Assembly (NCBI GenBank): GCA_025059195.1
Contig: JANXDU010000029.1
Location: 1-50,408 of the forward strand
Origin: Candidatus Bathyarchaeota archaeon
GTDB lineage: Archaea; Thermoproteota; Bathyarchaeia; Bathyarchaeales; Bathycorpusculaceae
DNA: 50,408 nt
Direction: 5' to 3'
Shown here: positions 15,212 to 23,777 of the stretch, one piece after another
Position numbering within the stretch: the stretch's first letter is position 1
Layout of the letters: each line of letters starts with the position of its first letter
Translations under genes and position numbers: made by a program
Notes under the pieces: model-generated
Database searches by the model: none
What the model was told of the DNA's origin: nothing
What the model saw: only the letters and a program-made list of their open reading frames with translations

Positions 15212-16261
15212 TCAACCGCCGCTAAAATGAGGGTTACTAGCATCTTTCACAGCTTTAACAGTCCTTTTCAAAAGTAGTTGCGCGGCTTCTTGGCTTGGCC
15301 AGCCGCCGAGGCCGCAGTCTGGCCCGGTGAAGGATAGTCTTTCTCCAAACTTTTCCCTAGCTTTTTGGAATCTCTTTTTTATGGTTTCTTCGTCATCCAC
15401 GATTTGCCATATTTGTGGTTTCATAACGCCTTTCCCATAAAGCTCCGCTAAAACGGCGTCTATGTCCGTTCTCGCTATGCCTACGCGGATTTGTTTGTCC
15501 GCTCTTTCCAACATACTTTTTGATATCGCATCCAAGTTTTTGGGGGAAGCAGCATATTCCACCGAAACCACGTTTATGTTGTTGACTTTCAAGAGCTCAG
15601 CTATTCTTGATGTGGAGTGAACGTGAATCTGTTTTACCGCCCTACTAAAGCTGAAAGCCTTCTCCAAAACTTCCAAAACCACGTCTTTTTCGGCCATCAC
15701 GTCGTGAAAACCAAAACTTGGCTCGTCTAGTGAAACTACCTCGGTCTTAACATATTTCGAGTTTAAAAGCGAGTTTACAGCGAACCTCCGCACCGTTTCC
15801 GCAAACATTAACAGAACATCTCGGTAGGCTTTTGTTCCAACCATTTGAAGGTAAAGCTCAAAGGGACCCGTAACGCAGACCCTAAGCGAAATCTTTTCCA
15901 CGCCAAACTCTTCACAGAGTTGTTTGGCTTCGCCGCCGATGACATAAACTTCTGGTATGACTGCATCTTTTTCGGCAACAATGTATGTGCCTTTTTCCAT
16001 GGCTTTAAGGATCACCTCAGTGAACTGGCGACGTATATCATAGTGTTGCGGGTAATTAACAACATCTAAACCGGCCGCCCACTTCATTTTGAAAGAAGCC
16101 CTCACCACATCGCAAAAGTTTCTAGCCAAAAACTCGTTTTCAAAGAGAGTTTTGCCTCCAGCAGCCCACTCCCTTGCCATAGCATAAGCTTTTTCGAAGG
16201 CTTCCCGTTTAACAAAATGCGGCAAAGGGAAGCTCCCTACGTCGTCAACCAGCGCTTGCAT
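15212..16261 (-). CDS. MetE C-terminal-domain-like protein (methionine synthase core)
   Basis: 349 aa, one TIM-barrel corresponding to the catalytic half of cobalamin-independent methionine synthase. The N-terminus has DDVGSFPLP (family GSFP), the middle LDEPSFGF, and the C-terminus TGPDCGLGGWPS with the last zinc Cys. The usual H-x-C zinc pair is here HVHST: the His is kept and the Cys position is Thr, so the zinc site is incomplete. Archaeal core MetE homologues use methyl donors other than folate, and this member may have another methyl-transfer role. Start at ATG 16261; the frame is open upstream into the divergent htpX region but lacks family similarity. Confidence 0.82.
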   Translation of the reverse strand: MQALVDDVGSFPLPHFVKREAFEKAYAMAREWAAGGKTLFENEFLARNFCDVVRASFKMKWAAGLDVVNYPQHYDIRRQFTEVILKAMEKGTYIVAEKDAVIPEVYVIGGEAKQLCEEFGVEKISLRVCVTGPFELYLQMVGTKAYRDVLLMFAETVRRFAVNSLLNSKYVKTEVVSLDEPSFGFHDVMAEKDVVLEVLEKAFSFSRAVKQIHVHSTSRIAELLKVNNINVVSVEYAASPKNLDAISKSMLERADKQIRVGIARTDIDAVLAELYGKGVMKPQIWQIVDDEETIKKRFQKAREKFGERLSFTGPDCGLGGWPSQEAAQLLLKRTVKAVKDASNPHFSGG

Positions 16262-16328
16262 AGACAAAGATAAACTGCCCGCAAAAATAAAATTACCTCT
16301 TATAAATTTTGCTTGAAAGACGCGCAAT

Positions 16329-16338
16329 GTATATAAGC
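16329..16338 (+). promoter_or_regulatory. TATA-like box of htpX
   Basis: GTATATAAGC predicts a transcript start near 16358, which excludes the TTG at 16344 and supports starts at 16365 or 16371. Confidence 0.5.
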
Positions 16339-16364
16339 TGGTTTTGGTGGTTGAACACTCGAGG

Positions 16365-17336
16365 ATGGAGATGCCGAGCCTCTGGAAACTTCGTTTGTCG
16401 ATGGCGGCGGCCCTAGCCATAATCATAACCCTTTCAACCCTTGTTATAGCGGTCATCCTAAGCCTCCTCCAAGTTGGCTTAATCTACATTGGAATATTCG
16501 TGGTAGCCATAAACATCCTCCAATGGCTTATATCCCCCTACATTATTGACACCCTGTACCGTGCAAAAGAAATCCCAGAAAGCGAAAATCCAAGGCTCCA
16601 CGCAATAGTGGAAAACTTGAGCAGCAAAAGCGGCATCAAAAAGCCGAAACTCATGTTGGCGCGCATCCCAATACCAAACGCCTTCGCCTACGGTTCGCCG
16701 GTGACGGGAAACCGCGTCGCCGTCACGGAAGGCTTGCTGAAGACTTTAAATGAAGGAGAAGTTGAAGCAGTCATAGGTCATGAGCTTGGGCACTTGAAGC
16801 ATCGAGACGTCCAAGTCATGATGGTGGTCTCGCTCCTGCCAGCCCTATTCTACTACATAGGCTATTCCATAATGGTTTCCTCTATGTACGGCAGGAGACA
16901 AAGAAACGAAAACGGCGGAATGGCTCTTTTAGGTATGGGGCTCGTGGCCTTTTCGTTTTTCCTAACATACGTGTGCGTATCCTTCCTAAGCCGTGTCCGT
17001 GAATACTACGCTGACAGACATAGCGCCACCATCGTGGAAAACGGGGCGCAAAAACTTTCAACGGGCCTTGCGAAAATAGTGCACGCGGTCAAAAACATGA
17101 AAGGAATTAGAAACGATACGCAGCACTTGAACGCTTTCAAAGCCCTTTTCATAACAGACCCAGACAGAGCGGAAACAGAGTCCATGATGCTCTCGGTGAT
17201 GGCAACTTCAAGCGACCAGAAGTTAGTAGAAGAAATAATGGCTCAAAGGTTAACGTGGGTTGACAGACTCAACGAGGTCTTTTCAACCCATCCACATATC
17301 GTTAAAAGGATTAAAGCTCTACAAGAGTTAAGCTGA
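16365..17336 (+). CDS. htpX: HtpX-type membrane zinc metalloprotease
   Basis: About 323 aa of the M48B family, which degrades damaged membrane proteins. Two N-terminal membrane helices (~17-60), then the cytoplasmic active site GHELGHLKH (HExxH near residue 139), two more hydrophobic segments, and the third zinc ligand in the downstream EYYADRHSA motif. ATG 16365 and 16371 are both possible. It is oriented away from the MetE-like gene with a shared ~100-nt intergenic region. Confidence 0.93.
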   Translation: MEMPSLWKLRLSMAAALAIIITLSTLVIAVILSLLQVGLIYIGIFVVAINILQWLISPYIIDTLYRAKEIPESENPRLHAIVENLSSKSGIKKPKLMLARIPIPNAFAYGSPVTGNRVAVTEGLLKTLNEGEVEAVIGHELGHLKHRDVQVMMVVSLLPALFYYIGYSIMVSSMYGRRQRNENGGMALLGMGLVAFSFFLTYVCVSFLSRVREYYADRHSATIVENGAQKLSTGLAKIVHAVKNMKGIRNDTQHLNAFKALFITDPDRAETESMMLSVMATSSDQKLVEEIMAQRLTWVDRLNEVFSTHPHIVKRIKALQELS

Positions 17337-17406
17337 ACTCCCCTTTTGCTAAGAAATTTCTTAAATAACTTAAACATAAACTATTAACTGTTCTCGAGGC
17401 GGTGGC

Positions 17407-18102
17407 ATGAAGCAAACTTCCCAAATAATTGCAAACGCCGCTAAAGAAGGAAGAAAACACCTCTACGAAACAGAAGCAAAAACGATATGCATGGAATACA
17501 ACATACCAGTCACAAAATTTGAACTCGCCAAAAACGAGGATGAAGCCGTAAAAATCGCAGAGGAAATCGGCTTTCCAGTCGTCTTAAAAATAGTTTCGCC
17601 CGACATAATCCACAAGTCAGACGTAGGCGGAGTCATGCTAAACCTAAAAGACGCAAAAGAGGTTAAAACCGCTTACAAAAGAATGATGGAAAACGTTAAA
17701 AAACACAAAAAAGACGCGAAAATCATCGGTGTAATAGTTCAGGAAATGGCGCCACCATCCACAGAAGTTATTGTAGGCGCCATAAAAGACCCCCAGTTCG
17801 GCCCAACCCTAATGTTTGGCCTTGGAGGAGTCTTTGTTGAAATTTTAAAAGACGTCACCTTCAGAATAGCGCCAATAACGAAGGATGAAGCCCGCGAAAT
17901 GTTGATGGAAATAAAGGCTTACCCGCTGCTAAAGGGCTATAGGAATTTGCCTCCCGCAGATATGGAGGCCATAACCAAAATTTTACTGAACACTTCGAAA
18001 CTTGTGATGGAACACACGGAGATAAAGGAATTAGACCTCAACCCTATAATGGTTTATGAAAAGGGCGCAAAAACGGTTGACGCAAGGATCATCCTTGAAT
18101 AA
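17407..18102 (+). CDS. acdB: ADP-forming acetyl/acyl-CoA synthetase, beta subunit (ATP-grasp)
   Basis: 231 aa. The ATP-grasp 2 fold begins with LYETEAKTICMEYNIPV, then GFPVVLKIVSPDIIHKSDVGGVMLNL, QEMAPPSTEVIVGAIKDPQFGP and FGLGGVFVEILKDVTFR, and ends with the metal/ATP part LDLNPIMV. The enzyme converts acyl-CoA, ADP and phosphate to acid, CoA and ATP, and is the main substrate-level ATP step of peptide- and sugar-fermenting archaea. The alpha subunit is not in the window, so it must be encoded elsewhere. The last bases overlap the start of the Thg1-like gene. TATA-like CTTAAATAAC lies upstream. Confidence 0.94.
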   Translation: MKQTSQIIANAAKEGRKHLYETEAKTICMEYNIPVTKFELAKNEDEAVKIAEEIGFPVVLKIVSPDIIHKSDVGGVMLNLKDAKEVKTAYKRMMENVKKHKKDAKIIGVIVQEMAPPSTEVIVGAIKDPQFGPTLMFGLGGVFVEILKDVTFRIAPITKDEAREMLMEIKAYPLLKGYRNLPPADMEAITKILLNTSKLVMEHTEIKELDLNPIMVYEKGAKTVDARIILE

Positions 18103-18871
18103 CCACGAAGGCCCAACAGAAAACGAAATTTTCTCAAAAATTTCAGTTCCACACAAAGCAAACTTCTTCGTAAGGCTTGACGGGTGGAAGTTCAAAAAGC
18201 TCTCGGAAACCCTTGGTGTTGAAAAACCCTTCGATGAAAAAATTGCCAAATGCCTTGTCTATTCCGGCAAGATACTCTTCGAAAAAGGCTTCAATCCCGC
18301 TTTAATCTATGTGGTTAGCGACGAACTGAACGTTCTATTTATGGACAACGCGCCTTTCCGCGGAAGAGTGGAGAAAATAGATTCCATCATGCCCAGTGCG
18401 GTTTCATCGGCTTTCACTTTGCATCTTCAGAATTTATTGGGCAAAATCAGTGCTGTGGCTTTTGATTCAAAAATTGCCATAATACCCGACGAAAACGCGG
18501 TGGTTAAATACTTAGCTTGGAGGCAGGCCAACGCTTGGAGAAATCACAACAACGCCTACGCCTACTGGTTTTTCAGGAAAATGGGCTACAAACCTCTAGA
18601 AATAGCTAGAAAAATGAAGGGAATGAAAGCGGAGGAAATCCATGAAACCTTGTTTAAGCGTGGAATAAACTTGGCTAAAACGCCGCCATGGCAAAGAAGG
18701 GGAATTCTCCTATACAAGGAACCCGCCTATAAAAAAGTTGGAGAACAAAAAGTAGTCCGCTGGAAGATTAAAGAAAACTGGAACCCGCCTCTGTTCATCA
18801 AAGAGGAAGGCGCAACATTAATCCACGACATTCTTAAATGGGTGAAGGCAAGGAGAAACCATAATTGGTGA
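18095..18871 (+). CDS. Thg1-like 3'-5' RNA polymerase (tRNA-His guanylyltransferase family)
   Basis: About 258 aa. The palm-domain metal motifs are FFVRLDGWKFKKLSE (first Asp) and VVSDELNVLF (second Asp), and the Thg1 signature FDSKIAIIP...YLAWRQANAWRNH is present. Thg1 adds G-1 to tRNA-His; archaeal Thg1-like proteins also repair tRNA 5' ends by templated 3'-5' addition. The TTG at 18095 is preceded by AAGGAT and overlaps the Acd-beta stop (TTGAATAA); the frame upstream runs inside Acd-beta. The stop overlaps the coiled-coil gene (GTGA), so the three are likely co-translated. Confidence 0.9.
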   Translation: MNNHEGPTENEIFSKISVPHKANFFVRLDGWKFKKLSETLGVEKPFDEKIAKCLVYSGKILFEKGFNPALIYVVSDELNVLFMDNAPFRGRVEKIDSIMPSAVSSAFTLHLQNLLGKISAVAFDSKIAIIPDENAVVKYLAWRQANAWRNHNNAYAYWFFRKMGYKPLEIARKMKGMKAEEIHETLFKRGINLAKTPPWQRRGILLYKEPAYKKVGEQKVVRWKIKENWNPPLFIKEEGATLIHDILKWVKARRNHNW

Positions 18872-19731
18872 TACAAGAAGAGCTGAGAAAAATCGAAGAA
18901 CTACGCCAAAAACTTTCAGCTTCAAAAGAACAAAGGGAGAAACTGTACGCTGAAGTAAAAGAACTGGCTGAAAAAAGGGATAAGCTTAACAGCGAATTTA
19001 AACGCTTAAGAGCAGAAGCCTTAGAAATAAAAAGGGCTAGGGATAAAATAAACGCTGAAATCAGAGAGCTGAAAAGCCAAAGAAATCAAATAAAAACAGA
19101 GATAACCCAAAAAGTCAAGGAACTCAAAAACCTACAAAACGACATCAAAGCCTTAACAGCTAAAAAACCTTCAAAAAATTCCAGCGCCCTTCAAAAAGAG
19201 GTCGAGGCCATAGAATGGAAAATTCAGACAACACCATTAAGCCTCCAAGAGGAGAAGCAGCTTGTTGAACGAGTCAAACAGCTGGAAATCCAGTTAAACG
19301 TCCATAGGAGAATTGGACAGCTAAACCAGAAAAAGCTTGAATTAACAACGGAATTGAAAGCTCTTGAAGCAAAAGCAAAAAGCATCCGTGAAGAAATAGT
19401 GAAAAAAGCAGAAAAAAGCCAGCAAACCCATGAAGAAATGATAAAGAAGCTTGAAGAGGCGAAAAAGTTTAAAAATGAAGCAGACAACATCCACAAACTC
19501 CTTCTACAAGTAAGAGGAAAGATGGAACCCCTTAAAGAAGAGATAAAGAAAACCATCGAAGAGATAAAGAAACTGGAAGGAGAAATAGCCGCAAGGGAGG
19601 CAGCGGAAAGAAGAAAAAGTGAAGAGCGTCTTCTGGAAGACGCCGCAAAACGTGCAATGGAGAAGCTGAAACGCGGTGAAAAACTGACATGGGAAGAATT
19701 CAAGATTCTAGCGGAAAAAGGTTTAGCATAA
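18865..19731 (+). CDS. Archaeal long coiled-coil protein (COG1340-like)
   Basis: 288 aa, almost entirely charged heptad coiled coil (E, K, R, Q, L) from residue 1 to ~265, with a short break near residues 95-120 (KKPSKNSSALQKE). A non-coil end RGEKLTWEEFKILAEKGLA closes it. It resembles the archaeal coiled-coil family COG1340, of unknown function. TTG 18865 or GTG 18868 can start it; both overlap the upstream stop, with AGGAG 10-13 nt ahead. No membrane segment or catalytic motif. Confidence 0.85.
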   Translation: MVIQEELRKIEELRQKLSASKEQREKLYAEVKELAEKRDKLNSEFKRLRAEALEIKRARDKINAEIRELKSQRNQIKTEITQKVKELKNLQNDIKALTAKKPSKNSSALQKEVEAIEWKIQTTPLSLQEEKQLVERVKQLEIQLNVHRRIGQLNQKKLELTTELKALEAKAKSIREEIVKKAEKSQQTHEEMIKKLEEAKKFKNEADNIHKLLLQVRGKMEPLKEEIKKTIEEIKKLEGEIAAREAAERRKSEERLLEDAAKRAMEKLKRGEKLTWEEFKILAEKGLA

Positions 19732-19775
19732 AATTAAAGTAGCTTTGCACATTTATTGATTGGGAACAGAGACAA

Positions 19776-20954
19776 ATGGCAACAGAGGACAAAGCGAAGG
19801 GAGACCAGAAAAAAATTCTAATTTTATGCGTCGACAGGGACGGAGACTTAGTGGCAAAAACAGAAATTAAAACGCCCTTAATTGGCAGAAAGGAAAACCT
19901 CAACGCTGCAGTAGCCTTAGCCTTAAAAGATCCGGAGGAATCAGATGCAAACGCCATGTTTGAGGCTGTACGCCTTTACGACCGTCTTGTAAGCGAAAGC
20001 AAACCCGAAGAAATTTTTGAAATAGCCACAATCTCCGGTTCAGAGTTGGGCGGGGTTGGTGCCGACAGGAAAATAGTTGCGGAGCTAGGAGATGTTTTAA
20101 AGGCTTTTCCAGCAAACGAAATTATTTTGGTTACAGATGGATATTCAGATGAGGCTGTTTTACCCCTCATAGAGTCGAGGGTGCCCGTTTCCTCGGTTCG
20201 AAGGGTGATCGTGAAGCATAGTGAGTCAATAGAGGAAACAGCAGCCCTATTTACAAGGTACATTAAAATGCTTGTAGAAAATCCTCGTTACTCCCGCATA
20301 GCGCTGGGGTTGCCCGGTATACTTTTCGTGGTTTTAGGCATACTGGCCATATTCAACCTAGTCCACTACTATTTGATGTTTTTCGTGATCTTTTTAGGAG
20401 CCTACATGTTTGTTAAAGGTTTCGGGGTGGACAAGCTGGCAAGGAGACTTTACACATGGATGAAAGAGTATTCGCCTCCACCTCTCCCCGTACAGATTTC
20501 AACATTCTCGGTCCTTGCGGGCTTCTTATGCATGGGGATAGGCGTATACCTTGGGTTAGATGCTTTGGCGGACTCAAATTTGGACTTTTCCAACTGGTTA
20601 GGCGTTTTACCTCAAGCTGTAGGTTTTTTCATTCTGAACTCTAAAGACCTTATGGTTATAGGCGTGTGTTTGGCTTTAACTGGAAGAGCCATACGCTGGT
20701 ATTTTGAGAGGGATGCCCGTCTTCTTCGCAACGCTGCCCTTATAGTGTTGGTTGCATGGACTAGACAAATTCTCGAAGCAGTATCCGGCATTCTGATTAA
20801 CCCTAAAGTCGGCTATGAAGCGTTAATATTCTCCATTGTGATTGGCATATTGATAGGCATAGCTTCGCTTCTAGTTATAATCGTCATTCACGTGTCAACC
20901 AGAGGGTTCTTTAAGAAAACGGCGGGAGCGCAAAAGGAGTTTGAAGAAGGCTAA
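19776..20954 (+). CDS. DUF373 family membrane protein
   Basis: 392 aa. The soluble N-terminal half has ILILCVDRDGDL, KTPLIGRKENLNAAVALALKDPEESDANAMFEA, EIATISGSELGG and EIILVTDGYSDEAVLPL; the conserved Asp-rich strands are the DUF373 hallmark. The second half (~175-385) holds several membrane helices. An archaeal family without assigned biochemistry. It follows the coiled-coil gene by 44 nt, and its end overlaps the MTA phosphorylase start by 14 nt. Confidence 0.9.
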   Translation: MATEDKAKGDQKKILILCVDRDGDLVAKTEIKTPLIGRKENLNAAVALALKDPEESDANAMFEAVRLYDRLVSESKPEEIFEIATISGSELGGVGADRKIVAELGDVLKAFPANEIILVTDGYSDEAVLPLIESRVPVSSVRRVIVKHSESIEETAALFTRYIKMLVENPRYSRIALGLPGILFVVLGILAIFNLVHYYLMFFVIFLGAYMFVKGFGVDKLARRLYTWMKEYSPPPLPVQISTFSVLAGFLCMGIGVYLGLDALADSNLDFSNWLGVLPQAVGFFILNSKDLMVIGVCLALTGRAIRWYFERDARLLRNAALIVLVAWTRQILEAVSGILINPKVGYEALIFSIVIGILIGIASLLVIIVIHVSTRGFFKKTAGAQKEFEEG

Positions 20955-21729
20955 AATCGCAATAATAGGCGGAACAGGATTTGAAAAACTTTTCATAAGC
21001 GAGGAAAAACTTTACGTTGGGACACCGCACGGTATTCCACCGCCCATATCGATAGGGAATATAGGCGATAGAGAGGTTGCCTTTCTTCCAAGACACGGCT
21101 CCGAACATTCTGTTCCACCCCATAAAGTAAATTACAGAGCAAATGTGTACGCGTTGCATCAGCTTGGCGTCGAGAGGATTATAGCCGTAAACGCTGTAGG
21201 CGCCATAAACAGGGACTTTAAGCCCGGCGACATTGTTATCCCCCACGATTTCGCCGACTTTACAAAACAGAGGACTACAACCTTTTATGACGAAGCCCCA
21301 GTTACCCATGTTGACATGTCTCAGCCCTACTGTCCAGAACTTCGTGAAAAGCTGGTCAAATGCGCTGAAAGGTTTGGCTTACACGTGTGGAGCCGTGCCG
21401 TGTTGGTTTGCACGGAGGGGCCACGTTTCGAAACTCCTGCTGAAATTGAAATGTTTAGGCGCCTCGGCTTCGACGTGGTTGGAATGACGGGGGTCCCGGA
21501 GGCTGTTCTGGCGAGGGAATTGGAAATTTGCTATGCAGCAGTTTGTTTTGTTTCGAACATGGCTGCGGGCATGCAAGAACGTCTAACGCCGAAAGAGGTT
21601 TATGATATCTCCATTAAAGTTCAGCCGAAAATTGAGCAAATTTTAATTGAAACCATTAAAGCTTTACCAACAGAACGGAAGGGCAAATGTCCATGCATGA
21701 GCGCCCTAAAAAACGCGAGGATCAAGTAA
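20941..21729 (+). CDS. mtnP: S-methyl-5'-thioadenosine phosphorylase
   Basis: 262 aa of the purine nucleoside phosphorylase family 2. IAIIGGTGFE, FLPRHGSEHSVPPHKVNYRANV, AVNAVGAIN, ICTEGPRFETPAEI (written VCTEGPRFETPAE here) and VGMTGVPEAVLARE are the diagnostic blocks; the PHKVNYRAN block fits MTA rather than inosine phosphorylase. It splits 5'-methylthioadenosine into adenine and methylthioribose-1-phosphate in methionine salvage. The TTG start lies inside the end of DUF373, with AGGAG immediately ahead, which is unusually close. The next gene follows without a gap. Confidence 0.92.
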   Translation: MKKAKIAIIGGTGFEKLFISEEKLYVGTPHGIPPPISIGNIGDREVAFLPRHGSEHSVPPHKVNYRANVYALHQLGVERIIAVNAVGAINRDFKPGDIVIPHDFADFTKQRTTTFYDEAPVTHVDMSQPYCPELREKLVKCAERFGLHVWSRAVLVCTEGPRFETPAEIEMFRRLGFDVVGMTGVPEAVLARELEICYAAVCFVSNMAAGMQERLTPKEVYDISIKVQPKIEQILIETIKALPTERKGKCPCMSALKNARIK

Positions 21730-22512
21730 ATGTTAAAGACAATTCTTTCCGCCATCGGCGCCTACAAGATTTATGAAAAGTGGCTTTGGCATCAAGTTAA
21801 AAACAACGGGAAACCCGAACATATAGCTATAATCCTTGACGGAAACAGACGATGGGCTTCGGAAAAAGAGCTTCCTCCCTGGCTCGGCCACAAGGAAGGC
21901 GCCGAAAAAGTTGAACAACTTTTAGAGTGGTGTCTAAAACTCAACGTTAAATCCATCACGCTCTATGCTTTTTCAACGGAGAACTTTCGCCGACCCCGAA
22001 AAGAAGTTGAAGAGATCATGCAAATCGCCAGCGAAAAGCTCCAGAAAATTTTGAAAGACGAAAGAATCCACAAAAACAAGGTGCGCGTAAAAGTTATTGG
22101 CAGAAAGCACTTGCTGCCTGAAAATCTGCAAAAACTCATCGAGGAAGTGGAAAATGCCACGCAAAACTATGATAAACACTTTCTGAACGTAGCCTTTGCC
22201 TACGGGGGGAGAGCCGAAATAGCTGACGCGGCAAGAAAAATCGCAGAAAAAGTACAAAATAAAGAATTGAAGCCGGAAGACGTCAACGAGGAGCTTTTCG
22301 AAAAATTTCTATACACTTCACACCTGCCAAAGCAGGACCCAGACTTAATTATAAGGACTTCAGGCGAGGAACGGTTGAGCGGTTTCCTTCTTTGGCAGTC
22401 AGCCTACAGCGAACTCTGCTTTTTAGATGTTTACTGGCCCGATTTCCGTTTGATTGACTTACTTAGGGCTGTGCGTACATTCCAAAAGCGCAAGAGACGC
22501 TTCGGCGCTTAA
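21730..22512 (+). CDS. uppS: cis-Prenyltransferase (undecaprenyl-diphosphate synthase family)
   Basis: 260 aa. HIAIILDGNRRWA with the catalytic Asp, GHKEGAEKVEQLLEWC, ITLYAFSTENFRRP, NVAFAYGGRAEIADAA, DLIIRTSGEERLSGFLLWQS and SELCFLDVYWPDF are the five conserved regions. It elongates allylic diphosphates with cis isoprene units to make the lipid carrier for N-glycosylation and other surface glycans. ATG directly follows the preceding TAA. It converges on the YchF gene with 6 nt between stops. Confidence 0.95.
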   Translation: MLKTILSAIGAYKIYEKWLWHQVKNNGKPEHIAIILDGNRRWASEKELPPWLGHKEGAEKVEQLLEWCLKLNVKSITLYAFSTENFRRPRKEVEEIMQIASEKLQKILKDERIHKNKVRVKVIGRKHLLPENLQKLIEEVENATQNYDKHFLNVAFAYGGRAEIADAARKIAEKVQNKELKPEDVNEELFEKFLYTSHLPKQDPDLIIRTSGEERLSGFLLWQSAYSELCFLDVYWPDFRLIDLLRAVRTFQKRKRRFGA

Positions 22513-22518
22513 ATCTTT

Positions 22519-23742
22519 TCAAGCTCTTTTCTTGGCGCTCACGATTGATATTACGTCTCTATCTTTGAGAATGTATTCTTCGCCAACCCTTTTGCGTTCC
22601 CTGGCTTCCACCGCGTAGATGAAACTTTCACCAAGTTCCGTGTGAATTAGGTAGGCGAGTTCTCGGGCTGTTGTTCCATATGGCACAAGGTAGGCGTCTG
22701 GCAGAACTCTCCCACGGTGGTCAGATAAATGTTCTAGGTCTTCCACGGGATAAACCACTATCATGTTTAAGAGTTTAAAGTAAGCCATGTTTATGGCTTC
22801 TTGAACTCCCGTCGAGCCATATTTGAGCAGAACTTTTTCCTTGATGACTTCTAAAGCCTTAAGCTGACTTTCAGTAAGCTTTTCAGGATGGGGTATTTTA
22901 AAGTTGCAGTCTCCAGGCCTATATTCTATCAGTTTTTTCTCGGAAGCCCTTCGCAGGGCCAGTTCAGCCTCAGCGCAGCATGGCACTACAATGTAGTTTA
23001 ACCGTTTAAGTCTTTCAAGGTTTTCCTCCGCCGTGGGCATGTCCATTTTGTTTGCAGCTATGAGCATGGGTTTTGCAATCTGCCTCAAAGTGTCTATAAA
23101 CCGTAAAAAGTCTTCTTCACTCCAAGCCGTGGGCTTGTCGGCGTTCAGCCCACACCGCCTTATAGCCTCAAAAATGTGAACTCGTTTAATGGCTAAGCCG
23201 CTAAGCCTTTCTTCAAGAATTGTTAGAAGATCTTTGGCTTCTGATTCAGCTGTTCTGGCGATTTTAGGCCATTCCCTTTTTAGGATGTTAGCCATCCACA
23301 TGGTTATCTCTCGCTCAAGAAATTTAACGTCCTCCACAGGGTCATGTTCACCAGGTTTGCATATTCGCCCTTCAGAGTCTGTTCCGCCCGAAGCATCCAC
23401 TATGTGAATGAGCACATCCGCCTTCCTAATTTCGTCTAGAAACTGGTTGCCTAAGCCTCTGCCTTGCCATGCGCCGGGCACAAGGCCAGCGCAATCAATG
23501 AACTCTACTGGGATTAGCCTAACTCCTTCAAGGCATACAGAGTTTACGGGGTTATCTTCAACGCCGAACTCTTTGCATACGCAAGGGGTTCTAACGTAGC
23601 CTACTCCACGGTTAGGTTTGATGGTCGTGAACGGATAATTGGCAATTTCAGCCGGAGCCAAAGTTGCGGCGCTAAAAAATGTGGATTTTCCAACGTTTGG
23701 CTTTCCAACGATGCCGAGCAGTCGAGAGTAAGATTTCTGCAT
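22519..23742 (-). CDS. YchF/Ola1-type GTPase (archaeal) with TGS domain
   Basis: 407 aa of the OBG family. G1 GIVGKPNVGKST, G2/switch NYPFTTIKPN, G3 IDCAGLVPGA, G4 NKMD; a helical insert lies in the middle, and the last ~80 residues are a TGS domain ending in RERKRVGEEYILKDRDVISI. Archaeal members of this subgroup are associated with ribosomes. Cysteine-rich stretch YVRTPCVCKEFGVEDNPVNSVC after the switch is typical of the archaeal form. ATG start. Confidence 0.93.
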   Translation of the reverse strand: MQKSYSRLLGIVGKPNVGKSTFFSAATLAPAEIANYPFTTIKPNRGVGYVRTPCVCKEFGVEDNPVNSVCLEGVRLIPVEFIDCAGLVPGAWQGRGLGNQFLDEIRKADVLIHIVDASGGTDSEGRICKPGEHDPVEDVKFLEREITMWMANILKREWPKIARTAESEAKDLLTILEERLSGLAIKRVHIFEAIRRCGLNADKPTAWSEEDFLRFIDTLRQIAKPMLIAANKMDMPTAEENLERLKRLNYIVVPCCAEAELALRRASEKKLIEYRPGDCNFKIPHPEKLTESQLKALEVIKEKVLLKYGSTGVQEAINMAYFKLLNMIVVYPVEDLEHLSDHRGRVLPDAYLVPYGTTARELAYLIHTELGESFIYAVEARERKRVGEEYILKDRDVISIVSAKKRA

Positions 23743-23777
23743 CTAACCACGCTTAATCTAGCATTAGGGAAGGCTTG

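Noticed and set aside
16262-16456. Upstream extension of the MetE-like protein
   Set aside because: It crosses the htpX start and the promoter gap, and shows no family similarity.
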